Shown piece after piece: positions 21,043 to 31,602 of a stretch of 64,000 nt of DNA (positions are counted from its first letter, which is position 1; every line of letters begins with the position of its first letter). Under the pieces are notes generated by a model, which made no database searches, was not told the origin of the DNA, and worked only from the letters and a program-made list of their open reading frames with translations. The DNA comes from Ischnura elegans (taxonomy: Eukaryota; Arthropoda; Insecta; Odonata; Coenagrionidae). The stretch spans positions 105,486,917 through 105,550,916 of the forward strand of contig NC_060254.1 of NCBI RefSeq assembly GCF_921293095.1. Reading direction: 5' to 3'. Both the position numbers and the translations under genes were made by a program.

Positions 21043-23886
21043 TTAACCCTTAAACAGCGGAGTTTTTTTTCGGAGTTTTATTTTGTTTTTCCGTTATAAA
21101 CTGCTTACTGCCCAAGCATTCAGATAACCACTTAGTTTTAAAATTCTGTTGATTCGTTCTTGCTAGAGGGGGTGTGCCCATATGGGCACGCTAGCCGTTC
21201 CGGCCACCGGTCTTCATTCTGCAGAAGAATCGCTCGAACCATCATAATTCTCATTTTTATTGTGTGATACGCCATATATTTTTGCATTTACCTATAATAC
21301 TTCTTTTATTTGACAATTTGAAGTAATTTCAAATGATTATACTTTATTTTTTTTAGGTTTAAACATTTTTTTGCTGAAATTAACTGTATAAAACTCAGTT
21401 TTGAGAAGTTATCGAATGAAAAATACATGTTATCAATGAGTTTATTAACATTATTAGTCCTATATTGCTGGTAGAGTCTTTGACAATTATAAATTGGGTT
21501 TTTCAATTGCAGAGTATGATAGTCAGAATTCCATTGAAGGTACCTGGGCACTTAGAACATTCTGAGCGCTCACGGGAAGAATATTACTCATAAGAAAATC
21601 GACGTCTATGAAACGGGACAAATTGGTTATCTCTGCCATCATACCTTATGTCATCAGACTTTCTATGATTAGTTGCACTTGATTGGGAATGTTAAATACG
21701 ACCACCAGGTCTGGGAAAGGTACATCTTCGTTACAAAAACACTTGTGCAATCTCTCGCCTAAGGCTTACTGCGGTGTATTTGAAGCAGAATTTTCCGTAC
21801 AGATCCAGGCATTTACAATGACAGCATCAAGGAGATAGCTTCATGTGGACCATCACCATGTTTTCCTCTGATAACATTCCTGTATCTGTTGATATTTTGA
21901 TCTGTGGGATCAGTTCCGCCCATCTAAATATTGTAGCTAGAGACCACTGCTGGCTGCCTAACTTGTACAGTTTTTGAGGTAACACGTGGGAATCTCGTGA
22001 CCTTTGTGAGTGGGTGTACACATTGCCAAGGTGACTTGACAGTCACTACCGAATAGTCATTCTATCTAGCAACAACAATATCCCTTTCTTTCTCCCGTGC
22101 GAAAGCATGGGAGCAGCGGGGCTGCTTAGCTAGCTGTTTTTTCGATCAATGGGAAAATTTTAGGTATCCTTTTTCTCAGAACCCTCCCTCATATCCTTAA
22201 GATTTTAACTGACTTATGAGAGGGAAGCTAGTAAACCAATTGTCAAAATAAATGGAAAAGATTTGTCACTTGCTCTAGTAAATTGTCCGACATGATAAGC
22301 TAATACGAAGAGCATTTACCTACGAATTTATGGTAGTTATTTTTTTCTTCAACACTCAGTCCCTGCTATATGCTGAAGTCCACCAAGTAATCTTGAGGAG
22401 TATTCAAGCACTCAATACTATATTTTAAAGGCGAAACTTATAGGTTCACCCCGTATGAACTGTTTGCAGCCATGATTGCTAAAATATTTTATCATGGATT
22501 TATGGTATTTTACATCGGGGGTTGGCACATAGTTTTCTGAACAAAGGTACTTTATCATATTTATGATTGGCCTAAGTGTGCACATTTTTTCGCTGTTATC
22601 GTAGTGATTATTAGCTGCACAGTGAAAAACCCTCATTATATTTTGCAACCTTGTGAATGGCATTATACACCACAGTGTTTCGGAAATCATCGCCACTCTC
22701 CCAAAAATTCTCTTCCTGCAGACAGCAATAACCACTCAAAAAAGAATTGAATAGAAAAGAGAAAAATAAATTTCTTCCGTCACGAACATTTCGGAAACCT
22801 CAACTTGGAATTTACCGGAAATTCAGCGAAATTCATTTCGAGGAATATATTCTCAGCGAATGACACGTCATCTCGTGCTTATGTGTATGTCTCGGTCATT
22901 TTACTGTCTCCTCCATCCTTTTCAGGACTAATCACTGACGGAGCTTGAAATGGTTGCTAGTTAACTTTCGCCTTGATTGTCTCCTTGCGACTTACAACCA
23001 GGGATTGGACTTAGTTGGAAAATTTGACCACGTGTTCAATGTGGTCGATGTGATCAAGGTTCAATCTACTTTTTATCGTTACAAAGTTTTCTATGCGATA
23101 CAAAGCGGTTCACAATGAGCTTCGCCATTGTATTTATCAAACATCCTTTCCCCTTCCACCATGCCCTCGATTGTTGGGTATGTATACCAGTGGTAGAAAA
23201 TAGCCCTATCATTCTTCATACTAGATAGTTGAGTAAAGTATAACGTAAGCACGATGAATAAAAGTGTTGAATAGTAAAAAATATATTTTTTGTACTAAAA
23301 ATTAATGGAAATATTACAAAAAAATATTGATGCCTATAAAATCAAGTGACATAAGAAAAAAATGAAAGATTGACAAAAAATTAGCGTTTTACATCGAAAT
23401 TATTTGATAACAGACCCAATAACAACGTTTATAGCGAAGGACACCTGCCAAAAAAGACACCCCCGGCTACCGGCTAGCGTGCCCATATGGGATCACCCAA
23501 AAATAAATTCAAATTCCTTGTCTCATAAGAAAGATATCACTATGCTTGCAAAAGAAACCGAAGTTGACAACATTCATTATGACGATAAGATTAAATACTT
23601 AGCCGAGTATAAAAAATAAAAAGGAAAAAAATCGCATTTACTGAAGACACATCGCCATTTTTTCTCTTTTGCCTCCTCGATCAGAGTGAGTAAGAATACC
23701 TAACCTGCCACAGTCAACTGCTGGTATAAATGCTGGCCGTTAGCACACGAACCGAATAAAGTGATGCATTGTAATCATTTTAGGCAAAAACAGCATGCTC
23801 TATAATATCTGGGTTAGAATTTATACGAAATTCTTTAGACCACTGCAGCTGTGCCCATATGGGCACGCTAGCCGTTCATGGGTTAA
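21043..23886 (-). mobile_element. Degenerate piggyBac transposon
   Basis: TTAA at 21043-21046 and 23883-23886 bracket ends TTAACCCTTAAACAGCGG and, read inward from the right, TTAACCCATGAACGGCTAGC. A palindrome GTGCCCATATGGGCAC with CGCTAGCCGTTC occurs at 21174 and 23851, and in degenerate inverted form at about 23479. The 2.84 kb body contains a minus-strand piggyBac transposase relic. Length and TTAA target fit a once-autonomous piggyBac. Confidence 0.75.
21560..22735 (-). pseudogene. piggyBac transposase pseudogene
   Basis: The best stretch (22418-22735) reads FTRLQNIMRVFHCA, CTLRPIINMIKYLC, NYVPTPDVKYHKSMIKYF and CKQFIRGEPISF. This fits DDE_Tnp_1_7 (piggyBac), where the first catalytic aspartate is in DESMI; here it is HKSMI, so that residue is lost. 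Further along, with stops, come DYLVDFSI, SDNLLEQVTNLFHLF, a DNSVVTVKS-like block, RFPRVTSKTVQVRQP, and MGGTDPTDQNINRYRN, which keeps the late MGGVDxxDQ motif. Many frame breaks make it a clear pseudogene. Confidence 0.75.
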
Positions 23887-25160
23887 TTCTCAATTGAATT
23901 GCTTTGGAATGATTAGAATGGTAGAAAGTATTTCAATCTTGTTACAATCTAAGAGTGAGAGATCAATACTTATTCTAGGAATTAAGGTACAGCAATTCCA
24001 ATGGAAAACCTTGAAAATGTCATATACCTCTGGGTGGTTGGCCGCCGACATGCCAGGGAGTTGTCCTTGATGTTATGGCCCTGAAATAGTGAAGGCATAT
24101 AATTGTAGATAAACCTCATTTATTGATGAAAATTAGAACTGTGTGACATCTTAAGATAACAGAAAAAATGTTATTCTAGACCTAACGTTGTGTGTTTTTA
24201 ATGTTATAACCACTATTATCCAAGATTATTACAAGTTTTTCCAAGAGAACTTTACATTTTTTAGAATAAGGGTGTTCATAGGGGAGAATTCTTGTATTCA
24301 GAAATGTACTATGGGAGACATAAGTGATAATTACATAGGGGTCAGTGTTTGCCAATATCAATACCACCATGGGAATAGATTATCCCACAGCAAGGTACTA
24401 TTGTTTTCAATAATTTGTTGAAAACCACACATCCAATTTTCCTATCAGGGCCAGACCAGTAAAACTTGGATAGCTGGCATACAAGGCTAATTGCACCCAA
24501 GGTCAAGGATGTGACGGAACTAGCAAAATCGGAGTCAAAGTATATGCGATGTGAGCAAAGTCTGGAAACGAGCACGTAGTCTCGTAGCTGATACTATTGC
24601 TATCATCATTGATTCATAACTAATTATATTCAAATGTGAGTTTGCACAGACTACTCTGAGTGCTTGAAGGAGCTTTGCAGCAGCCTGAAACTATGTACAG
24701 TGTCGTTAACCTCAGCTTCAATATCAGTGTGGCAATAGAAATGTAATTTAATTAATTATGAATTAATTTGATTAAAATCCTGTTACTTCTCCTTGTTTAA
24801 AAGTGATAAGTGCCATGGAAATTGAATTTTCAATGGAAATAAAGTACATCCAAATGAATGTTACTTCCAGAATCAGTTAATGAGCAATCTTCCCAGCTAT
24901 AGAAAAAGGAAAGCAGTCCAATGATCCGTGATTCTCCTATCCTATTAGGCAAGTTCAGAGGCAGAATATCACTCATGTTTGAATGGTGGCAGGAATGGAT
25001 CCAGATTGCAGGGGGAGGCACTCCTTTACATTGAGAGGAATCAAAACATCTGGGAGTCTACCATTTCAATCCTTTTGGCATTTGCATGAGGTGGAAATCT
25101 CTCTAGCTTACGTCCACACCAATACTTCTAGGCATACAAACATATGATACATTCACTTAC
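23887..25160. other. Unassigned region with a partial MITE end
   Basis: CAGGAATGGATCCAGATTGC (about 24990) resembles a worn left end of the GGCGGATCCAG hAT family, but no right end is visible. Nothing else is recognised. Confidence 0.35.
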
Positions 25161-25720
25161 CTCTTGAGGTGGGACTTTGGGCCTCGCCGCGGGTCACAGG
25201 TGGTCTTGATGGCGGTAAAACCTCCCGTCCCCATCGGGATGGTTCCGCGACGCTCTCTGTCCCAGGGCCTGGCGGACAAGATCTTCAATCCGCCTCTCTA
25301 TAACCCCCACCATCCAGTCAATTTCGTTTGTAATAGACGCTATATCCAGAATTATGTTGTTATACTGTTGCATGAATTCTTCAACTGAGGGACGGTGTAG
25401 GTGGGGCCCTGGAAAGTCTTCCACCCCCCTGGCAGGGCCCTGTTGTTCAACATTGAGGTCTTCCCATGGGTCTTTTACTAGGCCTTCTTCTCCCGGAGGA
25501 GGAGAGGCGGTTGGTGAAGGGCGGCCCTCCTCCGGGGGCAATGGGGACGTGGCTATCGGCATCTCTGCAGTTTCATCTGACGTCGCTGTTTGCGGTAATG
25601 CCACGTCAGCCCCTGAAGTCTCCAACTCCTCCGGGATAGGGCCCTCGGCAGCCAATTCCTCCACCTCTTTGCGTCCTAGGCATCTGCCTATTATAGAGAG
25701 GAATCCTTCTTGATCACAAA
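25161..25720 (-). CDS. Possible exon of an unknown gene (acidic/proline-rich)
   Basis: A minus-strand frame stays open from about 25725 to a TGA near 25194 and is much richer in GC than its neighbours. The first part is acidic and proline-rich (ATSPLPPEEGRPSPTASPPP). The end is helical with hydrophobic spacing (IILDIASITNEIDWMVGVI). After the stop, CTCAAGAG is followed by GTAAGTGAATG at 25160, a strong 5' splice site, so the segment looks like an exon. There is no start codon at the front; an exon boundary near AAG/AAGGATT or CAG/ATGCC is possible. The family is not recognised. It could equally be a retroelement ORF fragment. Confidence 0.35.
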
Positions 25721-26526
25721 TAAATTTGGGCCCATTTCATTCCCACCCCATAGATTTTGCTATCAAAATGGATTAGTTAATGACACTTGTAGACTATGCA
25801 GGATAGAGAAAGATCGTTTAATTTGATTGTATAATTAGAAGAATTGGAGAAGAAGCATTCACCTGGGTTCCTCATGGGGAATCTAAGTGAACAGTTGGGC
25901 ATTAGGGACCCTAAGTGTCTTATATGTGTAACACCTAGTGTGGTTATCAAGGCTCTATTGCACCCTTGCAATGCCAAGGACCATGGCCAACTTTAAACAG
26001 GCCGGAACATGGAATTTTGGCAACGCTGTGCCGGGGTCCTATCGTGTTTGTTTGAGAGCATGGCGACTTATGCGTGAAGAGTATCCGTGTAACCGAAGTA
26101 GCATTAAATCTCTTGTTAAAAAGGCAGAACTGGACTTCTTTTGTGGATATCATATTGACTAAAGGTACGTACAATAGTTTTAAGATAATTTTTGGGAGCT
26201 GAAGGAGGAAAATCACGTTTATTACTTCAAAAGTGTCGCGGTCACATGCCGGCCGGCCATAAATGGTGGGGAATTGAGAGTGCAACAATACTGGTTTAAA
26301 AGGGGGAACAAGAATTATTTTTCTATACTTTGTTTTGCCTTACGGTAAGTAAAATAGTTTAAAGATATTCTCAGTGAGTTGTGAGTGGATATTCAACAGT
26401 ATTTCATCCAAAGCATAGCGTCTGTTGGCGGCCGGCCACGAAGTAACCTTGAGAGTACACAAATGAAACTAGGCGTATTTGTCGGGATATAAATGCTGCG
26501 TTGTTTTTACAATTTTATTATTCTCG
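25721..26526. other. Flank of the P-element, with one arm of an inverted repeat
   Basis: 25964-26045 (CCTTGCAATGCCAAGG, CAGGCCGGAACATGGAATTT) is inverted and diverged at 33557-33631. Two GCCGGCCGGCCA-like blocks occur at 26247 and 26413. Otherwise nothing is recognised. Confidence 0.4.
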
Positions 26527-26533
26527 GGTTAAC

Positions 26534-26567
26534 CAACGCCACCTAAAGTAAAAGGCCTGAGGACTTC
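26534..26567 (+). repeat. P-element left TIR
   Basis: 34 bp, identical as inverse complement to 30979-31012. It is followed by CGCTGTGACGTCA, whose TGACGTCA half-palindrome also lies just inside the opposite end. Confidence 0.93.
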
Positions 26568-29500
26568 GCTGTGACGTCATGACGCGGAGGCCGAAATCGC
26601 CTCCGGAGGCATCGCGATATAAACGAGGGAGAAAAACGCACTTCAGAGGCAAATCGTCTACGATGTTTGATAATGAACATTGGGTTCGAGGAAACTGTCA
26701 TTCAGAAAGAACGATTGCAGTACTTTACGCTAAAAATTGTAATACAATTACATCGAAGATCAAATGCCCATTCACTTCCATATTATATACTAACTATTAT
26801 ATTCCATATTATATTGATTATGACGTGAGTTCATTCTAGCGGGAGGTGCGTCACACATTAAATCATTTCGTGAGTTAAAGTGATACGTATCTCGACGTAC
26901 AGAGTACCAAAAGCTAGCCAGATATTAAGTACATACTACCACTAAGTTTTGATGCGCAAGATGTTATTCTATAGGCTTTCTGTTCTATCATTGGTATTCG
27001 GCATTTTACTTATTCCATTCTCTCTATCATAGAATGAGTAAAACGCCAAAAGTTTCAATGGCAAAATTAGCATTGAATGCAGAACTTGTATGAAATAAAA
27101 GTTTTAACTTGAATTAGAAATGAAGATTGAAACTTCATCATATGTTATAAGAAATTGCATGCGTGGCAGAATCATAGTTCCAGGTTCCTATCTCAGTGAC
27201 GCGACTGGAGGATGAAGTAGAATGCTGCAGCAGACCAATGGAAACGGATGGTGATACCTGTAACTTGTCTTAGATGTGATTAACAGGATAGGCTTACCCC
27301 TTTCAATCTCATTATAATTCACATCCAATGCAATAAAACATATTTTTAATGCTAAAATATGGTTTAATAAGAATTTTTTTCACTTTATAAGAGTTACAAT
27401 TTTCCTGCTTAATCCAGGTTTACTACAAGCATCACTTAATTTACGGCTGTAGTTCTTCAAAAATATGTTACATGCAACATATACAATTTTTTTAATTCCA
27501 CTTGACATGTGATGGCCATCAGGACAGACTTCATCACTAAAAAAGTCACTCATTATCAATGCATTCATAGTTACGCTAAATAGAACAGTTCTTTGATTTG
27601 CTTCCCTAAGGAACTTCTCTTCCAAAGGGCCACTAACTATTTTACTAAACACAACAAAACAAAACAGCATTTAACGAGACTTCATGCGGAAAAAAAGACC
27701 TCCACGGCTCAGACACTTAATAAAATCATCATTGTTATTATCCTCCAACATGCAGTCTTTTGAAAAAAAATCCTTACATGAGGAGCAGTTGACCTTCTTA
27801 AGGTAGGACCGTACACAATAACCCGCAATGTATGATAGCACCGGTACATGAGAGCTAACACCATTAATGTCATGCGGTTCAACAAAAATCTTGAAATGGA
27901 TGAACGACCCTGACTCAGAGCCATCCATATCTATGATATCATCATCATCATCACCATCATCAACCGAATCAATCAAAATACTCTCACAAGCCTGTGACTT
28001 TAATCGTAACGGCAGGCACGTTTGTAGCCTTAATTTGGTTTCAGACTCATAGAGTTGTCGAATGGATACATGATAGTTGGAGCCTGACAGCCGCCTGTAG
28101 AAACCAAAGCGAGCCTCTAGAGCGTCTGTCTGGAATTTTCCTGGCAACATATACTCCATACCCAACTCAATAATGCAATATGAGGCCAACTCAATTAGAG
28201 CATGGGTGGTATGCATGAAGGCAGTCCTTGTTTCACGTGATAGATTACCACAACCACTCTCACTCCACCTATCAACCCACTCAAAAACACTCTCTAACAA
28301 TTTCATTCCTTCACACCCCAAAGTTAATGGCTTTTGCAAAGCATCTCTTAGCCTTAAACCTTTGTAAGGTGTCTTGACATTGACTACCTTCCACCAGTTG
28401 GTAATAATCTTAATAAAGGCCGCAGTTCCTAAGGAATTCTCCAGTTGCTTGCTTCTCCCCAAAAAGGAAAGCGCGTTCACCACATTCTCGTTAAAAACTT
28501 GGAGAGCAAGTTTCACATTTTGTCGCTCTAAATTTGATGGATAGAGTGCTTTAATGGTTAATGAATGCCCATACCTCACAATGTCACCACACTCAAGGAA
28601 ATATAATTCACGAACAGTACTGAAAGAAGCTATTTCCTTTGGTTTGCAAGCATCATCGAAATTGGGGTAAAAAAATTGGTGTCCATTGCCTTGGTTAAGC
28701 CAATTATTTCTTATGCACTTCAGAATGTGCACAGAGTCAAATTAAAAAAATAATGGCCTTGACTTATCATAGGGGTTGGGGTACACAATACTTAATTTGT
28801 TGGGGAAAGAAAATTTTGACACAGCCCTCCTATTGATAGAGTTGTTGTCTGAAACCAGGCTCACAATTCTATATCCAATACCTTCTAATGCCACAATGAT
28901 GTTTTTAGTGACGGCGAATAATTCATCAGCAGAGAATTTACTCACAGGAAGTATGTACACTACCTCTTTGAAAGAGGACATTAGACTAGACACCATGAAT
29001 ACATAAGCCGTTTTGGTAACACAAGGGGAGTTTTGACTTATGCCTACAATGCTACCACCCTTGTAGTCAACATAAGATTTTACATGAATTTCATCCATCA
29101 TGAGCACCACATGTCTTTCATTGGTCTTGAGAGTAGAGAAAACAGTTTTGGCATATGCCAAATTGTGGGTCAAATCTCGCTGAGGGCTTAAATTATAACT
29201 GGCACACACTTGGCGGATGGTGGTGGGATGTGGGAGTTGAAACATACCGGAACTTCTAACAAACTTATAAGCATGGGGAGATATTGTAAAGAAAATACTG
29301 CAAAAAACAAAAGTTTCACTCCGATAACGATAAGAATGTTTACTACTCATCATAAGCTTAATCTGCTCAGTTAAGAAATTGACTGTGTCAACAAAATCAT
29401 CAGAGGCGTGCAAAGAGTCCAAGAGCTGCAAAATTACCCCCAATTTATCCACCATACAAGAATTGGGGACAGGTTTGTCACTTATTAACGTTGTTAGCCC

Positions 29501-30028
29501 TGCTAATACCTCATTTACAGTATTGGTGTCTTTCACATACATTGGGAAGATGAAATTACCAATCTTTTTCAGTTCAGCGTGGTCCATGAACACATTTAAC
29601 ATTAAATCCCGATCAATAATGACACATGCTTTCATTACTGGAAACGGATCTGCGATAATATGGCAAAGAAGCAATTTGTCTTTTTTTAAAATAAAGGAAA
29701 AGTCCCCAAAAGATACGAACTTTTGGAGCTTCTCAAAACATTCACCCAATGTTTTGAAGCTCCTTGCCTCCTCGTACAGCCTTCTTTCTTCTATACTATC
29801 TCTAATGCACTTCTCCAGTTGCTCCATTTCCTTCTTTCTTCTCTTCTCTTCAGGCTCCAAGCGAGCGTTCACTGAAGTACATGATGGACGTTCGGGAAAT
29901 ACTGATGGTACCGCCCCTTCTCTCAGCCTCGGCGCTGGAAGCTTTACCGTGATCAACTTCCCTGTGCTCTCATCAAACATAGATGTCTCCCACAAAACAT
30001 CCTCAGACATGAAATGTTTGATGCACAC

Positions 30029-30630
30029 CTATAAATATCAAAAATTGTATCGTTAATAGAAAGAGATGGTTATCTTCCAACTAATTACGATGTACGAATT
30101 GTGAATTTCGAAAAAAAGTCTCATCTAGGAAATTGTTTTAGTAGAATTATCTTCTCTTCTGCCATCATAAGAACTTTGGCCAACTTGCGGGGAGATACAA
30201 ACACATAAATTATACCACGACGCAGCAAAATAGATGGACATTTCATTCATTAACAGGGAACTTAAATCAGGCAGTGCTCATTTTTTGCGAGATAATTGAA
30301 AACAAACGCGAGATAAACCCTTTTCGATATCCAAGACCCATGTGTAATTTAATAACTTTCACCACCTTACTCAATGCACACATACTCAACGCACATAACA
30401 CTACAAAAGGACACTTGAAGTTGGCGGTAAATTATTAAATAACAAACGTATGTCAAAAATTCAAGCACAATAACATATACGTTCGGCATAAGCACGAATT
30501 AAAATATTTCCTAAAACAGAAGAATGTATCAAACCCATTTTTGAACTTTTTCCAGGGAATTTTAATTACTGTTAGGTGAAGTTATTAAGTTTAACTATTA
30601 CATACTATAGTAGAAAGCAATAGTACTTAC
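30029..30630 (-). other. Intron within the THAP domain of the P transposase
   Basis: 602 bp with GTAAGTACT at the 5' side and TATTTATAG at the 3' side. It separates the C-C half from the C-H half of the THAP finger, in phase 0 between R and VCIKHF. The annotated open frame starts exactly at the acceptor with GTG (Val), not a true initiation codon. Confidence 0.75.
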
Positions 30631-30783
30631 TCTGGAATAGGTAGTAGGAGTAAAGTTAGTCCTATGAATGCTTCTTGTCCACTTCATCTTCAGCAGCTCA
30701 TCATCTGGGAATCGAAACACCGAAACTTTTTCACCGCCCACATAATTTCCTCGGCAATGAGGCACACAACACTTATTAACTAT
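30631..30783 (-). CDS. Transposase exon 1: N-terminal half of the THAP zinc finger
   Basis: 51 codons giving CCVPHC and the FRFPDDELL and KW motifs. It ends ...TTCCAGA with GTAAGTACTA following, a consensus donor. The first codon in register with usual THAP starts (M, 3-4 residues before the first C) is ATA, and an in-frame TAG lies just upstream. Either ATG mutated to ATA or the real start sits in an unseen upstream exon. Confidence 0.8.
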
Positions 30784-30978
30784 TTTCTAGATTAACTTCC
30801 GGTGAATTTTAAAGTAATTTCCGGAAAACACGGCAATTAACAGCTTCGATTAACTTAAATCAACGTACAACTATATCACTTTCGCCCTTGAACTCGCGTT
30901 AATTCAAGCATGAATATAACACGGAGTCCCCTTGACTACAAGTAAACATTGGCCTCCGCTAATTGACGTCACACAACA

Positions 30979-31012
30979 GAAGTCCTCAGGCCTTTTACTT
31001 TAGGTGGCGTTG
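30979..31012 (-). repeat. P-element right TIR
   Basis: 34 bp, perfect inverse of the left TIR. The transposase gene starts about 195 bp inward of it, so this is the 5' end of the element in transcription terms. Confidence 0.93.
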
Positions 31013-31246
31013 GGTTAACAGTGATTGCTATATTTGGTGTGCCTTATGAATAACTATGTGTAGTTGTGTTTATAATAACGTCGTATATTATTGAACGACG
31101 AATGGCTTCTCGTTTACTCTGTTAATATATGTCTCCAGGTACTGATGTTATTCATATTTTCCAAACCTATCATGAATGCACTGCTTTTTTTCTGTGATCA
31201 GCGAAACTATCTTTATTAATGCAACTTTCCATTGTTTTCATTAAAG
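31013..31246. other. Short spacer between the P-element and the THAP gene remnant
   Basis: AT-rich. It ends with TTTTCATTAAAG, which could serve as a 3' splice site before GGGCCCAAGCGTTGTTGTG. Confidence 0.4.
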
Positions 31247-31602
31247 GGGCCCAAGCGTTGTTGTGTGCATATTGCAGAAGCAACTACCTATCCACCAAAA
31301 ACAAGGGGTATATACCCCTTGTTTTTGGTGGATAGGTAGGGGATAGGTAGGTGGATGTGACTGTGTTCCAGTTCACCAAAGATGAACGCAGTAGACAGAA
31401 GTGGCTGAAGAATATCCCTCGGAAGGATTGGAATCTTTCTTCAAGCGCAACAGTTTGCGTCAAGCATTTTGCTGAGCGGGATATCCTACACCGAGTAACT
31501 TACATGAATAAGAACGGTGGAGTGAAAAGTTACGAGTTAGATCGCCTAAAGTTGTCCCCTGGTGCTACTCCCACAGTGTTTCAGGCCCTCTCCTCTTCTT
31601 AA
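31247..31602 (+). pseudogene. Second THAP-domain coding segment, disrupted
   Basis: The start GPKRCCV is followed, after a one-base frame loss, by CRSNYLSTKNKG, the first THAP cysteines. The rest is open from 31351: VTVFQFTKDE, RQKWLKNIPRKDW, VCVKHFAERDIL, KSYELDRLKL and PGATPTVFQ. This is a complete THAP signature (C-x3/4-C, W, C-x2-H, AVPTVF-like). Between the halves stands a 56-bp palindrome that shifts and stops the frame. It lies 230 bp beyond the P-element on the opposite strand and differs in sequence from the P transposase THAP, so it is not a simple duplicate. It may be a host THAP gene or the start of another P-like element. Confidence 0.65.
31284..31339. repeat. Perfect 56-bp palindrome inside the THAP frame
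   Basis: It starts CTACCTATCCACCAAAAACA and reads identically on the other strand, centred on TATATA at 31309-31314. Its left arm is the THAP coding sequence itself; the right arm is an inverted copy of it. GGATAGGTAG is repeated just after. The structure is what a template-switch (snap-back) event leaves. Confidence 0.92.

Larger units (their letters stand above)
27380..30783 (-). pseudogene. P-element/THAP9-type transposase with two in-frame stops
   Basis: Two exons: 30631-30783 and 30028-27380, joined in phase 0 by an intron with donor GTAAGTAC and acceptor TTTATAG. Together they encode the THAP domain (KCCVPHC, FRFPDDE, KW, then VCIKHF and AVPSVFP), a charged coiled-coil (exon 2 residues 57-100), a helix-turn-helix region (HPTTIRQVCASYNLSP), and an RNase H core. 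Catalytic acids are visible as D in MMDEIHVKSYV, D in VSDNNSINRRA and E in TDALEARFGFYRR. The distal part ends CNIFLKNYSRKL. TAA codons at 28744-28742 (after SRPLFF, before FDSVHILKC) and 27673-27671 (after FFRMKSR) are in frame with otherwise continuous coding. The first exon has no ATG; an ATA stands at the expected start (30783-30781). With the stops read through the frame is about 933 codons, in line with this family. Confidence 0.9.
26534..31012 (-). mobile_element. P-element (THAP transposase family), nearly full length
   Basis: The ends are perfect 34-bp inverted repeats: 26534-26567, starting CAACGCCACCTAAAG, and 30979-31012, ending TTTAGGTGGCGTTG. They begin with CA like Drosophila P. 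Just inside both ends lies TGACGTCA. The flanks carry a 7-bp direct repeat GGTTAAC (26527-26533 and 31013-31019); P elements normally make 8 bp, so one base may have changed. The 4479-bp body encodes one THAP transposase on the minus strand occupying 27380-30783, leaving about 200 bp of 5' and 810 bp of 3' non-coding sequence. The perfect TIRs and almost intact gene imply recent activity of the family. Confidence 0.93.

Noticed and set aside
25354-25713. 119-codon plus-strand ORF opposite the GC-rich exon
   Set aside because: Shadow of the minus-strand frame, low-complexity G/S/P composition, and lacks the splice context of the minus strand.
27943-27965. ATC/ATG trinucleotide microsatellite
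   Set aside because: It encodes the acidic DDDDD run of the transposase and is short; not an independent repeat.
29379-30056. 225-codon plus-strand ORF
   Set aside because: Antisense shadow of the P-element transposase.
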